A stretch of 64,000 bases of DNA, from NCBI RefSeq assembly GCF_018326265.1, contig NZ_AP023360.1, positions 5,985,501 through 6,049,500 of the forward strand, written 5' to 3'. Positions within the stretch are counted from its first letter, which is position 1. The number at the start of each line of letters is the position of its first letter. The notes beneath the pieces were generated by a model that was not told the DNA's origin, ran no database searches, and saw only the letters and a list, made by a program, of their open reading frames with translations. The position numbers were made by a program, and so were the translations under genes. Below, piece after piece: positions 27,877 through 35,802 of this stretch. The stretch is from Catellatospora sp. IY07-71. GTDB taxonomy: Bacteria; Actinomycetota; Actinomycetes; Mycobacteriales; Micromonosporaceae.

Positions 27877-30585
27877 GTGTCCGATGTGTCGGCGACCGGG
27901 TCGCCGAGAACGGCCGCGCCGATCAGGCACGGCCCTCAGCCGGACCGCGGTTCCGCCACGAGGGCCGGAGACGGTCCGTACGATCGTGATGAGCCAGGCC
28001 CGCAGGCCTGGCCCAGAACACCGCTGGGGATGTCGGGTATGGCGAGAACCGCGACGGCGACCGTCGCGTGGTTGACCGACGGGCGGGCGACCCGGTCGGC
28101 TTTCGCGGGCGGGAAGGGTGCTCGCCTGGCGGTGATGGCACGGCACGGACTGCCCGTGCCGGCCGGGTTCGTGGTGGCCGCGGACGCCTACCGCCGGTAT
28201 GTCGAGCAGGCGGGGATCGGCCCGGCCATCGCCGAGCTCGTCGCAGGCCCGGTGGCGGGCGCGTCGCTGGACGGCGTGTCGGCGACGGTGCGTGCGCTGT
28301 TCGGTGTGGCGCCGTTTCCCGCAGAGCTTGGCGAGGAGATCGGTGCGGCCTACCGGCGCCTGGGCAGCGGGCCGGTTGCGGTGCGGTCGTCGGCGCTGGC
28401 CGAGGATCTGCCCTCGGCCAGCTTCGCGGGGCAGCTGGACAGTGTGCTGAACGTGGCCGGAGTCGGCCAATTGTGTGAGGCCGTGCGCCGCTGCTGGTCG
28501 TCGGCGTGGACCGCGCGGGCCATGGCCTACCGCGAGCGGCAGCGCATCGGCCACGGAACGGTCGCGGTGGCGGTCGTGGTGCAGCGGATGGTCGACGCCG
28601 AGGTCGCCGGGGTGCTGTTCACCGCCGATCCGGTGTCCGGCCGGCGGGACCGGGTCGTGCTGGAGGCAGCCGGTGGCCTCGGGGATGCGGTGGTCGGCGG
28701 CCGGGTGACGCCGGCGCGATGGATCATCGACGCCGGCTCGCGGGCGGTGCTGTCGGCCCCCGCTGCCGGTCCGCCACTGTCCCGCACGGCACGAGCCGAG
28801 CTGGTCACTCTCGGGCTGCGTGCGGCCGAGCTGTTCGGCGGGCCGCAGGACGTCGAGTGGGCGGTCACGGAAGGCCGGTGTCACCTGCTGCAGTCGCGGC
28901 CGATCACCACCCTGTTCCCGTTGCCCCCGCCGCGTGGCGGGCTGCGGGTGTACCTGCCGCTGATGCTGATCGGCCAGGGCATCACCGAGCCGATGACCCC
29001 GGCCGGCAATGCGTTCTTCCGGCACCTTGCCGGTGACTGGATCACCCACTGGTCCGGTTCCGGGACGCAGCCCTCGGCCGGCGCACGAGACTGGCTGCCG
29101 GTCCTGGCCGGACGGCTTTACGCCGACTTCACCGCGTTCCTGCGGCGACCCCGTATGGCCGCCGCTGTAGCCTCCGGCCTCGGCATGAAAGACCCCGCAG
29201 CGGCCGCCGCGCTGCGGCAGTGGCTACGAGCCAACGCCGGCCGGCTGCCCGCCGCCTGCGGCCTCGGACCGGCCCGTGCCATGGCGGCCTGGTTGCCCGG
29301 TGTGCTGGCAAGCCTGCTGGCCACGCTGGCGTTCCCGGCCCACTGCCGAGACCGCGTGCTCGACCGCACCGAGCGGCGACTGGCGGCCCTGCATCGGCAG
29401 GCCGCACATCTGCCGACCGTGCGGCGGCGGCTCGACTTCGTTGACAAGGTCCTCCCCGGGGCCGCCCTCGACCTCGTTCTGGAGCAGGTCCCCGCCGTCT
29501 ACGCCGAACTGCTCATCCGGGTCGCCCTGCAGCGGCTGGCCGGCCTGTGGACCGGCGACAGCAGCCGCCTGGAGCCGGTGCTGCGCTGGCCGCCTCACGA
29601 CCCGACTCTCGCGATGGGCGAGGAGCTGGCAAGGTTGGCCGACGGATACGCCGCCGCCGCCACGCCTGCCGCAGACGACCCACAGGTGATCCGCTTCCTC
29701 GACCGGTTCGGCCACCGAGCCGCGGACCGCGAGATCGACCTGGGTCTGCCACGCCTCGCCGACGATCCGCGCTACGTCGTGGAACTCATCGAGGGTTACC
29801 GCGACGCCGACGGCGGCCGCGCGCAGGACCGGTTCCGCGGCGGCGCCAGCTCGGCCGTTACCGCGGCCGCTGCGCTGGTGCACGAGGTTCGCCGGCCGGC
29901 CGGGCCGCTCGCCGCCGGGCTGCTGCGGCTGCTGCTGGACCGCCACCGCGAACTGGCCGGCCTACGGGAGCGGCCCAAGTTCGACATGGTGCGGGTGTTG
30001 GCGCTGGGCCGCCGTGTCCTCGGCGACATCGGCGAGCAGCTGGCAGCGCAGGGACTGCTCGACGACGCCCACGATGTGTACTTCCTGGACCCGGCCGACA
30101 TCAGGCACGGCGCCCCGTCGCAGCTGCGCGACATCGCCGTGGCCAACCGGCGCGACTATGAGCGGGAGCTGCGCCGCCGCGCCATCCCGCGGATCCTGGT
30201 CAGCGACGGCGAGGCTGTCTACGGCCCGGCTGCCGAGTCCGGCGCTGGGGACGCGCTGAGGGGGACGCCGGTGTCGCCCGGAACGTACGAAGGCTTAGCG
30301 CGCGTGCTCGACTCGCCTGTCGGTGCTCGGCTGCGTCCTGGCGAGATCCTCGTCGCCGCGTCGACCGACCCGGGCTGGACCCCACTCTTCCTGCTGGCCG
30401 GGGCACTGGTGATGGAGGTCGGCGGCGTCATCTCCCACGGCGCCGTCCTGGCCCGGGAGTACGGCATACCCGCCGTGGCCGGCGTGACCGGCGCCACGAC
30501 ACTGTTGCGCACCGGCGATCGGATCAGGGTCGACGGCAACAGCGGCACGGTCGCCGTGAACACCGGCGAACGATCACCCGCCTGA
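27877..30585 (+). CDS. PEP synthase-like / rifampicin phosphotransferase-like dikinase
   Basis: The 902-residue protein has an N-terminal PPDK-type ATP-grasp domain (GGKGARLAVMARHGLPVPAG, VAVRSSALAEDLPSASFAGQ, VAGVLFTADPVSGRRD, DVEWAV, LLQSRPI), a long middle region, and a C-terminal phosphohistidine domain with the catalytic His in GGVISHGAVLAREYGIPAV. This architecture and length match rifampicin phosphotransferase and orphan PEP-synthase relatives; which reaction occurs cannot be read from the sequence. GTG 27877 has an excellent GGAGGA 7 bases upstream, but the first 51 residues look unlike the family. ATG 28030 or 28039 would give the usual N-terminus without a ribosome site. It is divergent from the HAD-GH65 gene. 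Confidence 0.85.
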   Translation: MSDVSATGSPRTAAPIRHGPQPDRGSATRAGDGPYDRDEPGPQAWPRTPLGMSGMARTATATVAWLTDGRATRSAFAGGKGARLAVMARHGLPVPAGFVVAADAYRRYVEQAGIGPAIAELVAGPVAGASLDGVSATVRALFGVAPFPAELGEEIGAAYRRLGSGPVAVRSSALAEDLPSASFAGQLDSVLNVAGVGQLCEAVRRCWSSAWTARAMAYRERQRIGHGTVAVAVVVQRMVDAEVAGVLFTADPVSGRRDRVVLEAAGGLGDAVVGGRVTPARWIIDAGSRAVLSAPAAGPPLSRTARAELVTLGLRAAELFGGPQDVEWAVTEGRCHLLQSRPITTLFPLPPPRGGLRVYLPLMLIGQGITEPMTPAGNAFFRHLAGDWITHWSGSGTQPSAGARDWLPVLAGRLYADFTAFLRRPRMAAAVASGLGMKDPAAAAALRQWLRANAGRLPAACGLGPARAMAAWLPGVLASLLATLAFPAHCRDRVLDRTERRLAALHRQAAHLPTVRRRLDFVDKVLPGAALDLVLEQVPAVYAELLIRVALQRLAGLWTGDSSRLEPVLRWPPHDPTLAMGEELARLADGYAAAATPAADDPQVIRFLDRFGHRAADREIDLGLPRLADDPRYVVELIEGYRDADGGRAQDRFRGGASSAVTAAAALVHEVRRPAGPLAAGLLRLLLDRHRELAGLRERPKFDMVRVLALGRRVLGDIGEQLAAQGLLDDAHDVYFLDPADIRHGAPSQLRDIAVANRRDYERELRRRAIPRILVSDGEAVYGPAAESGAGDALRGTPVSPGTYEGLARVLDSPVGARLRPGEILVAASTDPGWTPLFLLAGALVMEVGGVISHGAVLAREYGIPAVAGVTGATTLLRTGDRIRVDGNSGTVAVNTGERSPA
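27993..28012 (+). promoter_or_regulatory. Hairpin within the 5' part of the PEP-synthase-like gene
   Basis: GCCAGGCC, loop CGCA, GGCCTGGC forms an 8-bp perfect stem with a 4-base loop. It ends 17 bases before ATG 28030 and lies inside the frame that starts at GTG 27877. It could be an mRNA structure affecting the internal start, or chance in GC-rich DNA. Confidence 0.3.
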
Positions 30586-30693
30586 AGCGGGCTCATGGCC
30601 GGCTCGTCTCCGTTGTCTCGATGATCGAAGCCGTGTCAGACAGGTCTCAGAGCGCTCCGCATCGAGTGCCCGCGGGCGCGCCGAGCAGCTCGG

Positions 30694-31026
30694 CTACGTG
30701 TGCTTGGCCACGGTGAGAAGCACGACGGCATCCTCGGTCGCGGTCAGCGTATGACGGCTGTCCGGCACAACCAGCAGATCCCCGGTGACGCCTTCGTCTG
30801 AGGCATCCCGGGTGGCAAGACGCACGCGTCCCTGCAACACGTACAGGCTGGCTTCGCCCGGATTCTCGTGTTCGGCCAGGGATTCGCCAGCACGCAGCGC
30901 CAAGACGGTCTGACCCAGTATGCGAGCGGGTCCTCCGTAGACCGTCTGCGCGCTACGCCCACTGGACGAGCCGCGTGCGGCGTCCATGAGCTGGGTCGCC
31001 AATGCCGTCAACGACGATTTTTCCAT
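30694..31026 (-). CDS. Small cupin-domain protein
   Basis: The 110-residue protein has a single cupin barrel: LRAGESLAEHENPGEASLYV (motif 1, with H and E ligand candidates), VLQGRVRLA and GDLLVVPDSRHTLTATEDAV (motif 2 His). No DNA-binding domain is attached. Small cupins of this type occur next to universal stress genes in actinobacteria; the ligand is unknown. ATG 31024-31026 follows AGGGA at 6 bases. It lies 34 bp after the Usp gene stop on the same strand, so the two are probably co-transcribed. The 30586-30693 gap to the convergent dikinase gene shows no clear terminator. Confidence 0.75.
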   Translation of the reverse strand: MEKSSLTALATQLMDAARGSSSGRSAQTVYGGPARILGQTVLALRAGESLAEHENPGEASLYVLQGRVRLATRDASDEGVTGDLLVVPDSRHTLTATEDAVVLLTVAKHT

Positions 31027-31060
31027 GGACGGTCCCTTCGTAGGGCGGACGGGAGATGTG

Positions 31061-31930
31061 TCAGGCCACTCCTACCGACAGCGGGGCGACGGCCTCGTCC
31101 TGATCGACATCCGTCGGCACAATGAGCACGGGGCACGCACTGTGGTGCAGCAACTGCTGGCTCACCGAGCCCAGCAGCAGGCCGGTGAGGCCACCGCGGC
31201 CGCGCCTGCCCACCACCATCAGCAGCGCCGTCTCGCTCAGGTGCACCAGCGACCGTGCGGCGCGCCCCTTGACCACCGCTTCCCGCACGGTGACGTCCGG
31301 GAACCGCTCCCGCATGCCTGACAGCGCCTCGGCGAGCAGGCGGCGCTCCTGGTCCTCGATCTCGTCGTCCTCATAAGCCAGGGGCAGCAGGTCGCCGGGG
31401 CCGGTCGGTGGCGGCCCGGTCCACGCGTGTGCCGCGTACAGGTCCGAGCTGCGCAGCGCTGCTTCGGTGAAGGCGGCCTCCACCGCGCGCGCCGTTCCGG
31501 GATTTCCGTCGACGCCGAGCACGACCTGGCCGTGCGGGTGCTCTTCGCCGCGGGCGACGAGCACGGGCTGCGGGCAGCGTGTGGCCACGTGCAGCGACAC
31601 CGAGCCCAGCAGCAGGCCGGTGAACCCGCCCAGCCCGCGGTCGCCGACCACCACCAGGTCTGCGTCGCGGCCCTCCTGGATGAGCACCGCCGCCGGTTCC
31701 GCGGCGACGGTCGCCGTGCTCACGTCGATCCCGGGCGCGGTCTCGCCCGCGAGGCGCGCGGCGTCCTCGAGCCCGACGTCCTCAGCGCGTAGCGCCAGGT
31801 CACCGCCGGCACCTGCGGCGTGCACGATCCGCAGCGGCCGCCGGCGTCGTTGCGCCTGCGCCGCAGCCAGCCGCACGGCGTAGTTCGAGTGCGCGGACCA
31901 GTCCACTCCGACCACGACGGGACCGCCCAC
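31061..31930 (-). CDS. Tandem universal stress protein
   Basis: The 289-residue protein has two UspA domains: VVVGVDWSAHSNYAVRLAAA to GDRGLGGFTGLLLGSVSLHV, then VVLGVDGNPGTARAVEAAF to GRRGRGGLTGLLLGSVSQQL with CPVLIV. Both domains keep the G-x2-G-x9-GS ATP-binding signature. It differs clearly from the other tandem Usp at 13664. GTG 31928-31930 has GGGGAGG upstream. It lies 65 bp downstream of hsp20 on the same strand, so the hsp20 box may serve hsp20-usp-cupin together, much like the hspX neighbourhood of M. tuberculosis. Confidence 0.92.
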   Translation of the reverse strand: MGGPVVVGVDWSAHSNYAVRLAAAQAQRRRRPLRIVHAAGAGGDLALRAEDVGLEDAARLAGETAPGIDVSTATVAAEPAAVLIQEGRDADLVVVGDRGLGGFTGLLLGSVSLHVATRCPQPVLVARGEEHPHGQVVLGVDGNPGTARAVEAAFTEAALRSSDLYAAHAWTGPPPTGPGDLLPLAYEDDEIEDQERRLLAEALSGMRERFPDVTVREAVVKGRAARSLVHLSETALLMVVGRRGRGGLTGLLLGSVSQQLLHHSACPVLIVPTDVDQDEAVAPLSVGVA

Positions 31931-31995
31931 GGGTTCGCCTCCCCAAGTCGTGCGGCGCGGTGCCCGGTTTCACCGCGCCGCGTGCATTCTGTGAC

Positions 31996-32391
31996 TCAGC
32001 TACCGGTGACCGGGATCTGCCGGCCCGTCGGCTCGTTCGCCTTCAAAGGCACGGTGACCTCGAGAATGCCCTTGTCGTAGCCGGCCTTGATGTTGTCGGT
32101 ATCGGCGTTGCCGGGAAGCCGCAGCGACCGCTGCAGCATGCCGTAGTGGAACTCGGAGCGGCCCTTGGCCCTCTCCTCGGTGCGGCGCTCGGCGTGGATC
32201 GAAAGCACACCGGCGTCCACGGAGATCTGGATGTCCTTTTCCGGGTCCATGCCGGGCAACTCCGCCCGGATCTTGTACTCCTGGTCGGTGGCCGTGTCCT
32301 CCACCCGGATGATGTGCCCGGACAACAGCGGGTGCTCGCCTTCGAACCACTCACTCAGGTCGCCGAACAGGCGCGGCATCAGCGCGGTCAT
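31996..32391 (-). CDS. Small heat shock protein Hsp20 (HspX-like)
   Basis: The 131-residue alpha-crystallin chaperone starts MTALMPRLFGDLSEWFEGEH and holds the crystallin domain (about 30-125: RVEDTATDQEYKIRAELPGM, SEFHYGMLQRSLRLP, GILEVTVPL). The A-x-x-x-G-x-L signature is present as GYDKGILEVTVP. It is similar in size and start to HspX/Acr, the hallmark of the DosR dormancy response. ATG 32389-32391 is chosen over an upstream frame because GGAGGAGAGGTC precedes it. A DosR-like box lies 86 bases upstream of the start. Confidence 0.93.
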   Translation of the reverse strand: MTALMPRLFGDLSEWFEGEHPLLSGHIIRVEDTATDQEYKIRAELPGMDPEKDIQISVDAGVLSIHAERRTEERAKGRSEFHYGMLQRSLRLPGNADTDNIKAGYDKGILEVTVPLKANEPTGRQIPVTGS

Positions 32392-32476
32392 GACCTCTCC
32401 TCCTTCCGTGTCGGTGCCACCTTCCATTGCACGCCTGTCCGGCACCGCTCCGCCAGGCCCTGTGGCGGCGATGAGC

Positions 32477-32490
32477 AGGACTTTCGTCCG
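32477..32490 (+). promoter_or_regulatory. DosR-like box upstream of hsp20
   Basis: AGGACTTTCGTCCG matches 9 of 11 fixed positions of GGGACTTnnGnCCC and shares AGGACTT with the acsA and sqr sites. It is the clearest such site in the 32392-32550 spacer between hsp20 and the acyl carrier protein gene. No second copy is seen at 21 bp. Confidence 0.55.
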
Positions 32491-32550
32491 TACCGGCCAA
32501 GGTGATCGCTTGCCGTCTGCACCGTTGGATCGGTCGGTGAGTCGGCCGCG

Positions 32551-32796
32551 TTATCGGCGCGGCGGCCAGCTGAGGAACGACACCGCGCCGGCCAGCGTCG
32601 TCAGGTACGGATAGTCCTCCTCGTCGACGCGGTGGCCGGTGCGGGCGGACAGGAGTTCGACCAGGCGCAGGAAGTCCACCGAGTCCAGCCCGAGGGTCTC
32701 GCGCAGGTCCGCGTCCGGGTGCAGCGCGGACAGGTCGGCGTCGGGCGCGACCTCGTGCAGCGCGGCGCGGACGATCGTCTCGATGTCGTCGGGCAT
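32551..32796 (-). CDS. Acyl carrier protein
   Basis: The 81-residue acidic protein MPDDIETIVRAALHEVAPDA has the phosphopantetheine Ser in LGLDSVDFLRLVELL (about position 40). It stands alone, without a ketosynthase or ligase nearby, so its partner is unknown. M. tuberculosis also has an orphan ACP-like gene near dormancy genes, but orthology is not shown. ATG 32794-32796 is preceded by GAGGAG. A GGGAC...GTCCC palindrome lies 50 bp upstream of the start. Confidence 0.88.
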   Translation of the reverse strand: MPDDIETIVRAALHEVAPDADLSALHPDADLRETLGLDSVDFLRLVELLSARTGHRVDEEDYPYLTTLAGAVSFLSWPPRR

Positions 32797-32845
32797 CTCC
32801 ACTCCTCGGGTTTCGGCGGCAGCATTCTGATCATGCGCAGGTGAC

Positions 32846-32861
32846 GGGACCCAGCTGTCCC
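32846..32861. promoter_or_regulatory. GGGAC/GTCCC palindrome upstream of the ACP gene
   Basis: GGGACCCAGCTGTCCC has perfect 5-base arms GGGAC/GTCCC with a central six bases that contain CAGCTG. The arms equal those of the DosR palindrome, but the spacer is 6 bases and not 4, so it may be a degenerate box or an unrelated site. It lies 50 bases before the ACP start. Confidence 0.3.
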
Positions 32862-33052
32862 CTCGGTCTCCAGATCGACGACGACTCGCGGTGACCACGG
32901 CGGGCCCGGCAACCCGCGCTCAGCTGCTGCGGGAGCGCCACTGGCCGTTTCCCACATGGTCTCGCCCGGCGCGCCGTCCTGGGTCAGATCGCCGGGTTTC
33001 CACCGCACCGGGCCGCACGGGCGGGGGCGCGACGGTGGAGGATGCGCCACGC

Positions 33053-33190
33053 GGCCAGTTCGGTAGTTCCCAGGGGTCCGTGACCGGCTTCGGGCCGAAC
33101 CCCGACGGCGCCAGCCAGAGCACGTTGATCATGACCAGCGTCGGGGCGCAGCAGCTCGCAGACGCCGACGTGCCTGCTGACGCGTTCAAG
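33053..33190 (-). pseudogene. Relic of a universal stress protein (second-domain fragment)
   Basis: Read on the minus strand, about 30 residues run TLVMINVLWLAPSGFGPKP then VTDPWEL. They align with LVMVNVHWQEPWGFGPKPV then TDPEQL in the second domain of the intact Usp at 13664-14614. Just upstream the similarity continues in another frame (ELLRP against ALLRR), so at least one frameshift separates the parts, and no flanking Usp sequence remains. It lies in the 32797-33271 gap, upstream of the phosphoribosyltransferase gene on the opposite strand. Confidence 0.7.
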
Positions 33191-33271
33191 CTCGTGCATT
33201 CCAGGGCTGCCACCGGGGTGCGAGCAGGACACTGGACAGTGACGAATCCGGGTGGCGGCGAGGTGGGACCG

Positions 33272-34618
33272 ATGTCTTTTCGCGATCGTGTCGACGCCGG
33301 CCGGCGGCTGGCCCGGCGGCTGGAGCACTTGCGCGGGACGGATCTGGTCGTGCTCGGGCTGCCCCGCGGGGGCGTGCCCGTGGCCGCCGAGGTCGCCCGC
33401 GTGCTGGGCGCGCCGCTGGACGTCATCGTGGTGCGCAAGCTCGGTGTTCCGTTCCAGCCCGAGGTCGCCATGGGCGCCGTCGGGGAAGACGGCGCGCTCG
33501 TGCTCAACACCGACGTCCTGCGGGCGGCCCGCGTCGGTGAGCGCGAGCTGACCGCGGTCGAGCGACACGAACGCGCCGAGGTCGACGACCGGGTCCGCCG
33601 CTTTCGCGGGCTGCGCCCCCGCGTCCCGCTGGACGGGCGGACCGCGGTGATCGTCGACGACGGCATCGCCACCGGGGCGACCGCCCGCGCAGCCTGCGAG
33701 GTGGCCCGCGCCCACGGCGCCGGCCGGGTGGTGCTCGCCGTGCCGGTCGCCTCGCCGTCGGCAGTGGAGCAGCTGTCACACGTCGCCGACGACGTGGTCT
33801 GCGTGGACGTTCCGGCGTACTTCGCTGCGGTCGGCCAGTTCTACGACGACTTCCACGCCACCACCGACGAGCAGGTCGCGGCATTGCTCCAGCAGGCTGC
33901 CGGCCAGCCCGCCGCCGCGTCACCGATCACGCCCGACGACCCGCCCGGCGATGTTTCGGACCCGCCGGCCCTCGACGCCGACGTCACCGTCATGGCAGGC
34001 GACACACGCCTGGCGGGCCGGCTCACAGTGCCGTCCGGCGCCGCCGGGCTGGTGGTGTTCGTCCACGGCAGTGGCAGCAGCCGCCACAGCCCTCGCAACC
34101 GTTACGTCGCCGCCGTCCTGAACCGCGCCGGCCTGGCCACCCTGCTGTTCGACCTGCTCACCGTGCACGAGGAGGCCGACCGTGGCAACGTGTTCGACAT
34201 CGAACTGCTCGCCGGCCGGCTCGGCGGCACCCTGGCCTGGGTCCGAGACCGGCCGGACACCGCGCAACTGCCGGTGGGCCTGTTCGGCGCCAGCACCGGC
34301 GCCGCGGCCGCGCTGTGGGCCGCCGCCGAGCCTGACGCCGGCATCGCCGCTGTGGTATCCCGCGGCGGCCGCCCGGACCTTGCCGCGCCCCGGCTGAGCC
34401 TCGTGCAGGCGCCGACCCTGCTCGTCGTGGGCGCTCTGGACACTGCGGTGCGGCAGCTCAACCAGGCCGCCGCCGCGATGCTGCGGTGCGAGCACCGCCT
34501 GTCGGTGGTGCCCGGCGCGACCCACCTGTTCGAGGAGCCCGGCACCCTGCAGGCCGCCGCCGAGCTGGCCCGCGACTGGTTCACCAGCCACCTTCCGGCA
34601 CCCGGGCGGGCGGCCTGA
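33272..34618 (+). CDS. Phosphoribosyltransferase fused to dienelactone-hydrolase-like alpha/beta hydrolase
   Basis: The 448-residue fusion has an N-terminal type I PRTase (about 1-215): LVVLGLPRGGVPVAAEVA, VRKLGVPFQPEVAMGAVGE and the PRPP loop VIVDDGIATGATARAA. A C-terminal alpha/beta hydrolase follows (about 235-448): LVVFVHGSGSSRHSPRNR, nucleophile loop GLFGASTGAAAAL and the catalytic His in PGATHLFEE. The nucleophile elbow reads G-A-S-T-G. This is the domain order of M. tuberculosis Rv0571c, a DosR regulon member of unknown substrate. ATG 33272 is preceded by GAGGTGGG; the frame stays open 127 codons further upstream, but that part is antisense to the Usp relic and is rejected. Confidence 0.88.
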   Translation: MSFRDRVDAGRRLARRLEHLRGTDLVVLGLPRGGVPVAAEVARVLGAPLDVIVVRKLGVPFQPEVAMGAVGEDGALVLNTDVLRAARVGERELTAVERHERAEVDDRVRRFRGLRPRVPLDGRTAVIVDDGIATGATARAACEVARAHGAGRVVLAVPVASPSAVEQLSHVADDVVCVDVPAYFAAVGQFYDDFHATTDEQVAALLQQAAGQPAAASPITPDDPPGDVSDPPALDADVTVMAGDTRLAGRLTVPSGAAGLVVFVHGSGSSRHSPRNRYVAAVLNRAGLATLLFDLLTVHEEADRGNVFDIELLAGRLGGTLAWVRDRPDTAQLPVGLFGASTGAAAALWAAAEPDAGIAAVVSRGGRPDLAAPRLSLVQAPTLLVVGALDTAVRQLNQAAAAMLRCEHRLSVVPGATHLFEEPGTLQAAAELARDWFTSHLPAPGRAA

Positions 34619-35021
34619 GCGCTCTGGCCAAGCGTGCCGCACCCGTACGACGGCGACGACGCCGGCCAGCCAGGCCAGCCGCCTCGGGAACACACCGGTA
34701 CGGGCGATCGCGACCGCCGCCGCACCCAGCGGCAGCGCGCAAGCGACCCCGGAAAGGACCCCTCATCATTCCTCCACCGGTGGGGTGTGGGGGTTCTGGC
34801 GCATCATGCGCGACCGGCCCCATGGTGGAGGCCATCGGCGCTGAGCTGACCCAATGGCTGCTCGGCAACCTTGACCTGCTGCGCACCGCCGAGCCGGTCA
34901 TGCCCATTGCAGCAGCTATGCCCGGTGGCCTGGCGTGTCCGCTTCGTGCGATAGTCCGGTCGACTTCCTTGAGCTGTTACCAGTAAGGGACGCATCTCGC
35001 GGACCGGTATGAGATTGTTTG
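34619..35021. other. Spacer without a supported gene
   Basis: Open frames here are GC-driven. One short frame from ATG 34822 (MVEAIGAELTQWLLGNLDLL, 54 codons) looks protein-like over 25 residues but has no ribosome site and no family. No promoter box, repeat or terminator was found. Confidence 0.4.
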
Positions 35022-35635
35022 ATGCATCGACATACCTACAGCATGTCATTCAGAAGGATCGTCTCGGGCATCGTCGCGGTCGTGTCGGCTGTCGTTGCCG
35101 GCACCGTCGGCGCGCTGGTAGCCCCGTCGGCCCGACCCACACCGACAAGTGCCTCGACGTGGACAACGCCCAGAACAACGGCACCTACGAAGGCGTGCGG
35201 GTGCAGCAGTGGACCTGCCTGCCCTACGCGCAGAACAACCAGCTGTGGGCCATCACCGAACTTGAGGCGCCGTTCGTCTTCAAACCCGGCCCCTACACCG
35301 GTTCCGTGCTCGCCCCGGCGGTGGTCCGGTTCCAGCCGGCGCACTATCTGTCCAGCTGCCTGACATGGGACAGCACCGCCAACGGGACCGTGGTGCGCCA
35401 GCGGCAGTGTTCGGCTTCGCCGTCGCAGAACCGCAAGTGGCTACTGATCCCCGTCAACCACGACCTCGACTGGCCCGTTTACAAGATCGTCGCCTACGGC
35501 GGGGAGGGCTGGCCCTGCCTGGACGTGGACAACCGGGTCGATTACGGCGTCGCCGACGGCACGAAGGTGCAGATCTACCAGTGCCTGGACGGCCAGGCCA
35601 ACCAGGAGTGGTACATCTACAAGGCGGCCGCCTGA
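35022..35635 (+). pseudogene. Secreted ricin-type beta-trefoil lectin, frameshifted
   Basis: From ATG 35022 a signal peptide is read (MHRHTYSMSFRRIVSGIVAV, then VVAGTVGALVAPSA). The lectin domain lies in a different frame: HTDKCLDVDNAQNNGTYEG, VQQWTCLPYAQNNQLWAI, CLTWDSTANGTVVRQRQC, WPCLDVDNRVDYGVADGT and CLDGQANQEWYIY with stop at 35635. The QxW repeats and Cys pairs show three ricin-B-like units. The shift falls about 35125-35150, right after the signal peptide. A one-base assembly error would restore a secreted carbohydrate-binding protein of about 200 residues; otherwise it is a recent pseudogene. Confidence 0.7.
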
Positions 35636-35802
35636 CAGTGAGCTGAGCCAGGCCCGGTTGGGCCCGGACCGATGTCGAGCCGGTCGAGGTCCGGGTGCCG
35701 CGGGACGTGGCCGGCACGTTCGAGCCGCACATCGTGCGCAAGCGGCAGCGGCGCCTGCTGCCGTCATGTCGGCCGCGGGGCGGCATGACGGCATCGCGGT
35801 CG

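Noticed and set aside
27877..30585. Calling the PEP-synthase-like protein a rifampicin resistance gene
   Set aside because: The domain order fits, but rifampicin-site residues cannot be judged by eye; many orphan relatives do not inactivate rifampicin.
32891..33271. 127-codon N-terminal extension of the PRTase-hydrolase
   Set aside because: The extension is antisense to a Usp relic, and a good ribosome site precedes ATG 33272, where family similarity begins.
34822..34986. 54-codon ORF after the PRTase-hydrolase gene
   Set aside because: No ribosome site, no family and poor sequence after residue 30; left as spacer.
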